This document shows, piece after piece, positions 1-5,937 of a stretch of DNA of 20,081 nucleotides. Under the pieces are notes generated by a model. That model did not search any database. It saw nothing but the letters and a program-made list of their open reading frames with translations, and was not told where the DNA came from. Every line of letters begins with the position of its first letter. The stretch's first letter is position 1. The translations under genes were made by a program, and so were the position numbers. The DNA comes from a virus: the IMG/VR virus record IMGVR_UViG_3300046804_001095, positions 1 to 20,081 of that record; one strand, given 5' to 3'.

Positions 1-1
1 A

Positions 2-388
2 GTAAAAGTACCTAATACCGTATACACCCCGGGTGGCGCAGCAGCATTTAAGAAAGCTAATGCTTGGATTGACGGAGATATTGCAGATCCAGAACCAGGT
101 GATATCGCCTATTTTGATTTTCCATCAGATGGCGTAGACCGCATCAGCCATGTAGGCATTGTTGTAAAAGACAATGGCGATGGCACAGTTTGGTGTATTG
201 AAGGAAATACCAGCCCAGATGAAAAGGGCTCACAGCGTAACGGTGGACAGGTTTCTAAGAAGCTCCGTGCTTATAAGAAGAACCCTAAGAAGGTAATGAT
301 TTCTATCGTTGGCTTTGGTCGTCCTAAGTTCAAAGATGCAGGAGCTGCATCTGCAGCACCAGCAAAGTGTGCTTGCTGCGGTAAGTAA
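2..388 (+). CDS. Endolysin C-terminal part, CHAP-type amidase/peptidase (5' end outside window)
   Basis: The reading frame is open from the window edge for 128 codons to TAA at 386-388, so only the C-terminal part is visible. It contains the second half of a CHAP (cysteine/histidine amidohydrolase/peptidase) fold: a PGDIAYFDF strand, then ISHVGIV with the likely catalytic His, then an IEGNTSP turn. This order is typical of phage peptidoglycan hydrolases that cleave stem peptides or cross-bridges at lysis. The catalytic Cys would lie upstream of the window. The tail after the domain is Ala-rich and ends in the cysteine-rich CACCGK, which is unusual and of unknown role. It is the only + strand gene and converges on the leftward gene train across a shared terminator. 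NlpC/P60 is the alternative fold, but the GD..YF/HVGIV/EGN pattern favours CHAP. Confidence 0.75.
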   Translation, partial: VKVPNTVYTPGGAAAFKKANAWIDGDIADPEPGDIAYFDFPSDGVDRISHVGIVVKDNGDGTVWCIEGNTSPDEKGSQRNGGQVSKKLRAYKKNPKKVMISIVGFGRPKFKDAGAASAAPAKCACCGK

Positions 389-397
389 TAGTTAAAT

Positions 398-430
398 AAA
401 AAACCCCCGGCTAATAACCGGGGGTTTTTT
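398..430. terminator. Bidirectional intrinsic terminator between convergent genes
   Basis: A perfect 13-bp inverted repeat (398-410 with 418-430) has a 7-nt loop. The GC core is CCCCCGG/CCGGGGG, flanked by six A on one side and six T on the other. Either strand therefore yields a GC stem followed by a U tract. It lies 9 nt after the endolysin stop and directly against the metallophosphoesterase stop at 431, so it ends transcription from both directions. Confidence 0.95.
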
Positions 431-1603
431 CTATCCACCAAGAACTACTAGTTCTCGACGAGGATCAATATCTTTACCTATAAGCAAAGAAACAATTCCT
501 GGAGCACTATCTAAACCAGATTTATCTCTAAACCAAGCTGACCCATTATCCATAGATGGGTTTTGAATAAATAATCTTGGGCCTACATTTTGTGCACGAT
601 AATGATGGTAATGACCAACGTTAAGAATATCTGCGTCAGCTACTGAACAACGTCCCATTACCTGACCCTGCCACCACTTAACCATATCTCGTGCTTGATG
701 ACCGTGAGCCAGGCCATACATAACCCCGCTTAAGTTTACGGTTAACGTGCTGTCATCTGCTGCAGGATACCTAAACTCTACACGTTCACGTAAGAAATCA
801 TTTTCTTTACAAATATCTTCTACCTGCGCTACAACATCAATCTGCCAAGAATCTTCTGGACGACCTACTAAAAATCGCTGTACTTCATCATGGTTTCCAG
901 GAACTACTGGAACAATAATCTTTGCAAATGGAGCAAGAGCTTTAATCTGCGCTAAAAGCATTCTACGTCCTACACGAACCTGCTCTGATACACCAATATC
1001 ATGACGCCCCATTACTTTACCTTTTTGACTAGTCATACCCTCAATACAATCACCAAGTTGTGGCAAAGCAATTTGTCCAATTGCATTTGGATACTTTGCC
1101 ACCAAGTATTCGTGATGCGCTACAGACTCGTCAATAGATTTAAGAACCCTATCAATAATCGCAGGGGTATCATCTTTACCGTACTGTGTATCACCTACGC
1201 TATACACAGCGGTTAGATCTCCAGTAAAACTACGTTCGTATGCTTGTGGAGACCAATCAGAAATCTTTGTTAATAATCCTTCTAAATCATAATCTGGTTT
1301 TGTTTGAGTTTCAGCGGGTACAACATTAACTCTGAAAGACTCTAACCAATCACCATTAAAAGTTTGCCAACGAGATCTACGATGAGATACAACAGTCCAT
1401 TCAGCTGGATCTAGTTTTGCTTCAATTAAAATTTCTTCTGCGCCAGGAGTATTGCCATCTGGACGTGGTGTGGAAACAATAAAGCCACCATCAGTTCCAA
1501 TTTCGGAACGAGGTCTCCAAGCTTCTGGAATGTTCTTATTGGCTTTATCTGAACCTTGATTACCTGCTTGTATGATTGAATCATAATCATCTGCTAAAGA
1601 CAT
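431..1603 (-). CDS. Calcineurin-like metallophosphoesterase
   Basis: A 390-residue phosphoesterase of the calcineurin-like superfamily (Mre11/SbcD, lambda phosphatase). Family motifs appear in order from the ATG: D138-x-Q140 (the usual D-x-H with Gln replacing His), G-D185, G-N237-H238-D239, H300-G-H302 and G-H331-x-H333. These residues bind two metal ions and the phosphate. The first ~130 residues form an extra N-terminal domain without a recognised fold. ATG at 1603 is chosen over an in-frame TTG two codons upstream because GAGGAG lies 7 nt before it. It overlaps the end of the upstream small HTH gene by 10 nt. Substrate is unknown: in phages such enzymes may act as nucleases or as phosphatases. 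It is the last gene before the shared terminator. Confidence 0.85.
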   Translation of the reverse strand: MSLADDYDSIIQAGNQGSDKANKNIPEAWRPRSEIGTDGGFIVSTPRPDGNTPGAEEILIEAKLDPAEWTVVSHRRSRWQTFNGDWLESFRVNVVPAETQTKPDYDLEGLLTKISDWSPQAYERSFTGDLTAVYSVGDTQYGKDDTPAIIDRVLKSIDESVAHHEYLVAKYPNAIGQIALPQLGDCIEGMTSQKGKVMGRHDIGVSEQVRVGRRMLLAQIKALAPFAKIIVPVVPGNHDEVQRFLVGRPEDSWQIDVVAQVEDICKENDFLRERVEFRYPAADDSTLTVNLSGVMYGLAHGHQARDMVKWWQGQVMGRCSVADADILNVGHYHHYRAQNVGPRLFIQNPSMDNGSAWFRDKSGLDSAPGIVSLLIGKDIDPRRELVVLGG

Positions 1604-1827
1604 ACACAATCTCCTCTACGGTGGTCACGAACAGCGGTTTTACCGAACGTGCCCCCAGCACGACGGAGCAGTAAAAATAAATCTTTTGTGCTTAAGTCAT
1701 CATCTTCCATAGCAAATTCAAATGCTTTTTTATCTTCGTCTGAAAGAGTGGCGGCCCATTGGCCTACGATGCAATTCTTTATACTTCCCAATGACTTTGC
1801 TTCTGCGTACAAATCTTGTAGCGACAC
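1594..1827 (-). CDS. Small helix-turn-helix-like protein
   Basis: A 77-residue protein starting at GTG with AGGAGG 5 nt upstream. The layout is a Cys-containing helix (C19), an acidic helix, then a segment ending in VRDHRRGDCVC that looks like the recognition helix of a homeodomain-like HTH (LLRRAGGTFGKTAVRDHRRG). Similar small proteins ending in HRRG-x-C are, as I recall, common in actinophages and are usually called HTH DNA-binding proteins. C74 and C76 with C19 could bind a metal, but a fourth ligand is not obvious. It overlaps the metallophosphoesterase start by 10 nt and is probably translated with it. Function is inferred from the HTH-like segment only. Confidence 0.6.
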   Translation of the reverse strand: MSLQDLYAEAKSLGSIKNCIVGQWAATLSDEDKKAFEFAMEDDDLSTKDLFLLLRRAGGTFGKTAVRDHRRGDCVCL

Positions 1828-1857
1828 TAGTGCCTCCTTTTATGCTCCAATTGCAGT

Positions 1858-1890
1858 ACTAGGCCCTAGAGGAAACCTCTAAGACCTAGT
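1858..1890 (-). other. Intergenic RNA hairpin, 15-bp stem
   Basis: Lies in the 80-nt gap between the 122-residue protein and the small HTH gene. In minus-strand RNA the two 15-nt arms pair fully around a UUU loop, including two G-U wobbles. In plus-strand RNA the same two positions would be A-C mismatches. No U tract follows, so a classical terminator is not supported. An mRNA processing or stability element is likelier. Confidence 0.5.
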
Positions 1891-1907
1891 AACTAGCATA
1901 CACGAAA

Positions 1908-2276
1908 TTAGTAAGAAGCGCCTGCTCCGGAATCGAAGTTAGTACGATCACGCTTTACAGCAGTCTTGATAATCTTTCCGTTAGCCTGTGTTTGACCGGC
2001 TGAAGGATCGGTTAGCTTTGTGTAACGAGCCTTGATTGAATACGCAGCTCCGTTACGATCTTGAGCAGGTAGTGAAGCTTGAACGTTTGAACGTGGAGCA
2101 CCTTTCGATCCGTATGGATCTCCAGCCTGTGCGCCTTTCTTAGGTACAAGTGTTCCTGCTTTTGGTGATGCAGAAGGAGAGCTAAAGCCAAGTCCCTCTT
2201 TCATCATAGGTTGACGGCCTTGCTTTGCCATACCTGCAAGCGCCTCGTCAGGGCTTGGGATTGAGCTTTTTGCCAT
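1908..2276 (-). CDS. Unrecognised low-complexity basic protein
   Basis: A 122-residue protein rich in Ala, Gly, Ser, Lys and Pro, with no Cys or Trp and no membrane segment. It looks largely disordered up to about residue 75. The more ordered end (AAYSIKARYTKLTDPSAG... through KTAVKRDRTNFDSGAGASY) carries basic and aromatic residues. ATG at 2276 has a modest AGGA about 5 nt upstream. It stands between a SpoVS-like gene and a small HTH gene with short gaps on both sides. I do not recognise a family. A nucleic-acid-binding or virion-associated role is conceivable but not shown. Confidence 0.6.
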   Translation of the reverse strand: MAKSSIPSPDEALAGMAKQGRQPMMKEGLGFSSPSASPKAGTLVPKKGAQAGDPYGSKGAPRSNVQASLPAQDRNGAAYSIKARYTKLTDPSAGQTQANGKIIKTAVKRDRTNFDSGAGASY

Positions 2277-2319
2277 GGGGTTCCTAACTGTTTAGAGATC
2301 TCTTAAAATAAAGAATATA

Positions 2320-2604
2320 TCAACTTACATTGATAGTAAAGACTATCGCTGAAATTTGTCCGTCCCGTGAGTCCACGGTAGTAAATCCTGGTCGGCAGCT
2401 AAGGTCTAAACCTCTAGGGGCAACGTAGCCTCTAGCGATAGCAATGGCCTTAACAGCCTGGTTTACAGCGGATGCCCCTACTGCACGCAGTTTAACCTGC
2501 GGACGCTCATAAAGCGCATGAGCAATAGCTGAGCCCACTGATTGAGCATTAGATCCTGCGCTTACACGTAGGAACTGCTCCTCTGTTGTATCTTTTTCAA
2601 TCAC
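2320..2604 (-). CDS. SpoVS-like (Alba superfamily) protein
   Basis: A 94-residue protein that matches the stage V sporulation protein S family over most of its length. Recognisable elements are FLRVSAGSNAQSVGSAIAHAL at the start, AVGASAVNQAVKAIAIARGYVAP in the middle and LDLSCRPGFTTV with a C-terminal beta strand. The middle block is the family signature. SpoVS belongs to the Alba fold of small nucleic-acid-binding proteins. In Bacillus, loss of spoVS affects sporulation and septation, but the biochemical role is unsettled. GTG at 2604 is preceded by AAGGA about 10 nt away. It lies in a phage DNA-metabolism operon, so nucleic-acid binding or interference with host division are both possible. 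Family call is strong; role is inference. Confidence 0.88.
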   Translation of the reverse strand: MIEKDTTEEQFLRVSAGSNAQSVGSAIAHALYERPQVKLRAVGASAVNQAVKAIAIARGYVAPRGLDLSCRPGFTTVDSRDGQISAIVFTINVS

Positions 2605-2664
2605 GAGTTTGTAGTCCTTTGGATTCGATTATTAGTCGCCCACCCAAGGAAAAAGGTACGTTAT

Positions 2665-3015
2665 TTACGGAGTTAAGTCAGGGTATCCAGCTTCTTTTAA
2701 TAGCCTAATTAGATCGTCTAAACGTAAAACTGCTGGCCAATCACCGATAGTTGCAGGTCCTTGTCCATTAAGGCGAAGAACAGCTATAGGGAGAGTAACC
2801 CCATCGCTACGTTCTTTTAGCTGCTTTATAGCTGCACTGGGATTAAAGTCTTTTCTAGCCTTTACTTCCCAATCAATGCCTATAGTTCCCGTGACATCGG
2901 TACCTGATCTCCCGGCCCCAGTAGATTTTGCATAGGGCCACCCCTCTGCAACAAGCTTCTCTGCCAAGATATCTTGAGATTTATAGCCACGATGTTTTCT
3001 ACCTTGTGAAGGCAT
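2665..3015 (-). CDS. PD-(D/E)XK superfamily nuclease, Hjc/VRR-NUC-like
   Basis: A 116-residue protein with a compact restriction-endonuclease-like core. GYKSQDILAEKLVAEGW gives the N-terminal helix, D40 sits in SGTDVTGT, and E50-V-K52 lies in IDWEVKAR, followed by AAIKQL with Q65 on the next helix. The D-x9-E-x-K spacing fits metal-dependent PD-(D/E)XK nucleases, including archaeal-type Holliday-junction resolvases and VRR-NUC proteins. The substrate cannot be decided from sequence, but branch resolution or structure-specific cleavage during replication and recombination is plausible. ATG at 3015 overlaps the dNMP kinase end by 17 nt, indicating operon coupling. Confidence 0.7.
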   Translation of the reverse strand: MPSQGRKHRGYKSQDILAEKLVAEGWPYAKSTGAGRSGTDVTGTIGIDWEVKARKDFNPSAAIKQLKERSDGVTLPIAVLRLNGQGPATIGDWPAVLRLDDLIRLLKEAGYPDLTP

Positions 3016-3598
3016 CTTGCATCCTAACTTGAACTAAGAACTTAAGATCATCAATAGAACCGTTGTTAAGAAAGATTTGATCTACCTTGTACCCATCCAT
3101 TTGCGTCTCAGATACGTGAGCGTTTACTGCTTTAACACCGGGACGCTTTACACGCCACAACTGTCCGCCTAGCTTAGATATGTGCTTAGCCTCGTTCTCA
3201 AAACGAACATCAGTAATAACTACACGATCTCCTGGAGAAACGTTACGTAAAGCAACCTTTACCCAAATATCTTCGTCAATTAACTTACGAGCTGCTACGC
3301 CTAAATCTTGAAGCAGCCTACGTACTTGTGGTTCTTGTTTTGCATTGTCCCATCCAACTAAATTTACTAAGTCTTTTAAATAACCTGTTGGACTGCAGGC
3401 AACCATAGGATTAACCTCATAAATAAATTCACGTATCGCATCAGCAAAAGCTACACGTCGATATCCGTAACGCTCTACAAGAATACTTGCAAGCGTATCT
3501 TTACCGGACTGTGCGTAGCCTGTAAGGCCAATGACGTCATAAGACTTTTTAATACCAAGCTCTTCATCTGTAAATAAAGACATTTGTTCCCAGGTCAT
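2999..3598 (-). CDS. Deoxynucleoside monophosphate kinase
   Basis: A 199-residue P-loop kinase like T4 gp1. The P loop is G27-Y-A-Q-S-G32-K33-D34-T35, followed by a lid and core with VVITDVRFENEA, a signature of phage dNMP kinases that contributes to nucleotide binding. It would phosphorylate dNMPs salvaged from degraded host DNA to dNDPs in the cytoplasm, feeding phage DNA synthesis. ATG at 3598 is chosen because it forms an ATGA overlap with the stop of the upstream gene. A TTG four codons earlier is possible but less likely. It sits with nucleases, which fits a salvage route from DNA breakdown to dNTP. Confidence 0.82.
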   Translation of the reverse strand: MTWEQMSLFTDEELGIKKSYDVIGLTGYAQSGKDTLASILVERYGYRRVAFADAIREFIYEVNPMVACSPTGYLKDLVNLVGWDNAKQEPQVRRLLQDLGVAARKLIDEDIWVKVALRNVSPGDRVVITDVRFENEAKHISKLGGQLWRVKRPGVKAVNAHVSETQMDGYKVDQIFLNNGSIDDLKFLVQVRMQDAFTR

Positions 3599-4092
3599 GG
3601 TGTCAACCAACTGCTTCTGCCGGTTGCTTTATTAATATTTACACGGCGGGTAATCTCACGATTGATAAGAGAAATATCTTTTGATAGACGTTCAGAGATA
3701 ATATGAATAAGACCGTGATAGTTGGATAGTTCCTGCAAAGCGTTAACCTTTTCACGATAGTCCGGATCAACTTCAATCTCAGCGTCAATCATAGCAATAG
3801 CTGTGCCATTCTTTTTTAACGCTAAGCGTTTCTGAGCCTTAACAAAAGAAAGATTCTTATCAGCTTCAGCCTTATCTACCTCAGCACACCATAGTTGTAA
3901 ATTAATAAATTCTAAGTAGGCTACGTACTTTGTATACAAATCCATAACCTGTTCTTCCATCAAACCTGTAATGTCTGAGGGTAACGAAGGGGCATCATAA
4001 CCATAGTGTTGGTTTACTGACATCCCTTGTTGTTCTAAAGCGGTGATAGTTTTACTACTAGCCTCCGCTACTTTTAATTCAATTGGACTCAT
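3595..4092 (-). CDS. Coiled-coil protein, possible recombination mediator (UvsY-like)
   Basis: A 165-residue protein, mostly helical. LPSDITGLMEEQV opens a long helix (about 46-95), then a short acidic turn, then a second helix (about 112-152) ending in ISLINREITRR. No Walker, nuclease or zinc motif is visible. Size and architecture recall the UvsY family of phage recombination mediators, whose C-terminal helix ends in a basic stretch. Proteins of this general shape are common in actinophages, mostly unnamed. Of three consecutive ATGs, the one at 4092 is chosen because GGAGG then lies 7 nt upstream; 4098 would give an ATGA overlap with the previous gene but only 1 nt spacing. The UvsY comparison is a hypothesis from shape and context (RecA, SSB), not from clear homology. 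Confidence 0.6.
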   Translation of the reverse strand: MSPIELKVAEASSKTITALEQQGMSVNQHYGYDAPSLPSDITGLMEEQVMDLYTKYVAYLEFINLQLWCAEVDKAEADKNLSFVKAQKRLALKKNGTAIAMIDAEIEVDPDYREKVNALQELSNYHGLIHIISERLSKDISLINREITRRVNINKATGRSSWLTP

Positions 4093-4094
4093 CA

Positions 4095-4265
4095 TCATGC
4101 CTCCACATTCTCTTTGAGCCAGATTGCCCACTCTTTTTGTAGATCCTCTTCCTCTATGGAGTCATCGTAACCCATCTCTAGAAGATGTTCAATAAAATCA
4201 TCGTCTACTACATAGACAGGCAAACCATCTAAAGTAATACCGTTATCTGTTCGTTCAATATTCAT
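4095..4265 (-). CDS. Small acidic protein, unknown
   Basis: A 56-residue, strongly acidic protein with the acidic run DDSIEEED near the middle and a C-terminal amphipathic helix containing EWAIWLKENVEA. The start at 4265 is supported by a 4-nt ATGA overlap with the stop of the FmdB-type zinc-ribbon gene. The frame is open further upstream, but that part runs through the zinc-ribbon gene in another frame and looks basic and unnatural. No family is recognised. Highly acidic small phage proteins sometimes mimic DNA or bind host proteins, but nothing here proves it. Confidence 0.6.
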   Translation of the reverse strand: MNIERTDNGITLDGLPVYVVDDDFIEHLLEMGYDDSIEEEDLQKEWAIWLKENVEA

Positions 4266-4432
4266 TGTCCGCCCCATCCTCCGCCTTTTAAGTGAATCCC
4301 AAAGTTTGAGTACTGACGAAAAGCTTCGCCACCACACTCGCATAATACAGCTGGCGTTGGGCCTTCTGCAATTGGGAAAAAGGTCTCAAAGACAACCTGA
4401 CACTTAGGACACTTGTACTCGTAGTTAGGCAT
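4262..4432 (-). CDS. FmdB-type zinc-ribbon protein
   Basis: A 56-residue protein beginning MPNYEYKCPKC, the hallmark of FmdB/CxxC regulatory-type zinc ribbons. Metal ligands would be C8, C11, C31 and C33. The second pair is C-x-C rather than the usual C-x-x-C, a small deviation. The C-terminus is Gly/Trp rich (LKGGGWGGQ), as in many family members. ATG at 4432 is chosen because AGGAG lies 5 nt upstream; longer forms would add residues unlike the family. It overlaps the Cas4-like nuclease gene by 8 nt. The role of the family is poorly known; a nucleic-acid or protein-binding adaptor is likely. Confidence 0.82.
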   Translation of the reverse strand: MPNYEYKCPKCQVVFETFFPIAEGPTPAVLCECGGEAFRQYSNFGIHLKGGGWGGQ

Positions 4433-5312
4433 CGATGCTCCTGAAAGGCTCACAACGTTTGCAGCCGTTGATTGGGTCTATATTACATACTGGTGGGCGC
4501 TTGTTATCAACTGCCCAGGCAACATCTAAAGCGCTCTCAAAGATCTCTTTTGTGTACTCTGGGTTATAAGTGACCACGAACTCTTTATAATCTTGAGTTG
4601 ATTTAAGCTCATAGATAAATACAATTTCATTTGGTGCTGAGGGTATCTCTCCAGCTTCAGCCATCAAGTGAGTTAGGTGCAGGTAAACCTGACCCTGAAG
4701 TTGGTGTGCTCTAAAGGGAGCCCTAATATTCCGCCAAGCCTTCTCTATATCTCCGTCTGCCTGTGTTAACAAAGCAGGAGCTTCAAAGCGCAGTGTTCCC
4801 GGACCAATTGATTTAATCTCAATAAGAAAGTCTTCTCCCAAACCTTTTACCCAGCCGTCAGAGTGACCAGAGATCATATGCTTAGGGCTATGCAAGGGAA
4901 CTTCACGGTACTCAAAGGTACCGCACTCATCATTAAAATCTAGTTCGGAAGCAAGTTCCCAGTCTGATGGGCCACAGCCACTGCACTCCCATTTACCGTA
5001 CAGTACGCCCATCTCTTTAAGCCATGTTTGCCATTTTTCATGAATGTAGTGACCTTCAGCAAAGATAGAAGCTAAGCGTAGATTTGGTTTCTCACGAACC
5101 TCTTTATAGTTACCTGATAATGCATGATAAGAAGCTAGGTGACACCACTCAGGTTTAATGATGTCAGAAGGATGTAGAACGGCCATATTACGAGAATCAA
5201 AAGGCTTAGATAATAGGTGGCGTTCGATAGCCCCCACTAAACGACTCTCACGCTTATTAGCATCTAAGAATGCCTTTAATGCGCTTGTTTTAGGTTTGCC
5301 CGTACTTACCAT
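4425..5312 (-). CDS. Cas4/RecB-like PD-(D/E)XK exonuclease with Fe-S cysteines
   Basis: A 295-residue nuclease. RecB-type motifs occur in order: H88 (GHYIH), D152 in GHSDGW, E165-I-K167 in LIEIKSI, and a Q-rich helix AHQLQGQVYLH (about 202-212). Four cysteines, C57 far upstream and C276, C284, C287 at the C-terminus, match the split layout that holds a 4Fe-4S cluster in Cas4 and AddB nucleases. C110, C113 and C130 form an extra possible metal site in an insertion. Phage Cas4-like enzymes are thought to process DNA ends for recombination or degrade DNA. No CRISPR array or cas1/cas2 is in the window, so a DNA-end-processing role with the RecA-like protein is favoured. ATG at 5312 overlaps the WhiB gene by 23 nt and has a poor ribosome site, so the start is somewhat uncertain. 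Confidence 0.83.
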   Translation of the reverse strand: MVSTGKPKTSALKAFLDANKRESRLVGAIERHLLSKPFDSRNMAVLHPSDIIKPEWCHLASYHALSGNYKEVREKPNLRLASIFAEGHYIHEKWQTWLKEMGVLYGKWECSGCGPSDWELASELDFNDECGTFEYREVPLHSPKHMISGHSDGWVKGLGEDFLIEIKSIGPGTLRFEAPALLTQADGDIEKAWRNIRAPFRAHQLQGQVYLHLTHLMAEAGEIPSAPNEIVFIYELKSTQDYKEFVVTYNPEYTKEIFESALDVAWAVDNKRPPVCNIDPINGCKRCEPFRSIDA

Positions 5313-5619
5313 CCTGGTTTATCCATTCGTCTAATGTTAATCCTTGTTTTTTATATTTTCTTTGAGCTGCATTTCTTTCTCTGTGGGACATGCCCCCAAA
5401 TATTCCGTGCAACTCATCGTTTATGATAGCTTCTTTAAGGCACTCTTTGCGAACTGGACATGCCGGTCGGCCGTCCTTCCCCCAACAGATTGCTTTAGCT
5501 TTATCCGCTATCGGTTTGTATAAAGCCTTATCTCGTGGAGGAAAAAACATCTCTGTATCTTCTCCGCGACACTTAGCACTATAGCGCCAAGCCCACTTGG
5601 GCTCGTCTGGGTTTTCCAT
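5290..5619 (-). CDS. WhiB-family transcription factor with atypical cysteine spacing
   Basis: A 109-residue Wbl protein. Cluster cysteines are C17, C45, C54 and C60. The segment from C45 reads C-x8-C-x5-C, whereas canonical WhiB has C-x2-C-x5-C; six extra residues (within WGKDGRPA) separate the second and third ligands. GIFGGMSHRERN follows, corresponding to the conserved G-[VI]-W-G-G turn that contacts the primary sigma factor, with Phe for Trp. A basic C-terminal tail would bind DNA. WhiB proteins carry a 4Fe-4S cluster and act with sigma-A at promoters, so this one may redirect host transcription or sense redox or NO. ATG at 5619 directly follows the TAA of the upstream gene, with GAGGTG as ribosome site. 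Confidence 0.9.
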   Translation of the reverse strand: MENPDEPKWAWRYSAKCRGEDTEMFFPPRDKALYKPIADKAKAICWGKDGRPACPVRKECLKEAIINDELHGIFGGMSHRERNAAQRKYKKQGLTLDEWINQDGKYGQT

Positions 5620-5937
5620 TTAGTCACCTCTGATTGAATTACGAAGTTCAAAGAAATCCTCCTCTACTAAAACTACGTAGTTCTCTCCGTCAAGGTGAAG
5701 ACCTAAAACTGGAATGCGACTATCTAAAATCGCCTCAGTAGTGATCTTCTTTAGAACATCTGATTTAATGGTTACTGACTTTTTGCCAGTCCATTTGTGC
5801 TCAATCAAAAGTTCGTCATTGCGTACATCCCCTTTACGAGACCAAAAAGCTCCAGAAGCTGCGGATCGTTTTCCGTCAATCTTCTTAGCCAATCGCTTCT
5901 CATGCTTTAGTGATTGCTTCTGCCCCTCACTCTTCAT
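5620..5937 (-). CDS. Putative PD-(D/E)XK nuclease (Holliday-junction-resolvase-like)
   Basis: A 105-residue basic protein. After a Lys-rich N-terminal helix it reads GKRSAASGAFWSRKGDVRND, with D37 in the GDV turn, then E46-H-K48 in LLIEHKWT, a beta-strand pair with the D...E-x-K layout of PD-(D/E)XK enzymes. The SGA-x-W-x-(R/K)-KGDV and (L)IE-x-K-(W/T)T pattern is one I associate with small phage resolvase-like nucleases. The ATG at 5937 is chosen because GAGGA lies 5 nt upstream; a longer form from 5958 lacks a site. It overlaps the end of recA by 11 nt, which supports a recombination role such as branch cleavage. Substrate is not determined. Confidence 0.65.
   Translation of the reverse strand: MKSEGQKQSLKHEKRLAKKIDGKRSAASGAFWSRKGDVRNDELLIEHKWTGKKSVTIKSDVLKKITTEAILDSRIPVLGLHLDGENYVVLVEEDFFELRNSIRGD

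Noticed and set aside
747-1216. Two plus-strand open frames antisense to the metallophosphoesterase
   Set aside because: Both lack ribosome sites and family-like sequence, and the opposite strand encodes a clear enzyme with all metal motifs.
2277-2319. AGAGATCTCT palindrome (2294-2303) in a 43-nt gap
   Set aside because: Only 10 bp without loop or U tract, and common enough by chance to leave unassigned.
4266-4343. N-terminal extension of the small acidic protein
   Set aside because: It runs through the FmdB-type gene in another frame, is basic and Trp/Arg rich, and a good ATGA start exists at 4265.
4425-5312. CRISPR system suggested by the Cas4-like protein
   Set aside because: No direct-repeat/spacer array and no cas1 or cas2 in the window. 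Phage Cas4-like nucleases commonly occur alone.
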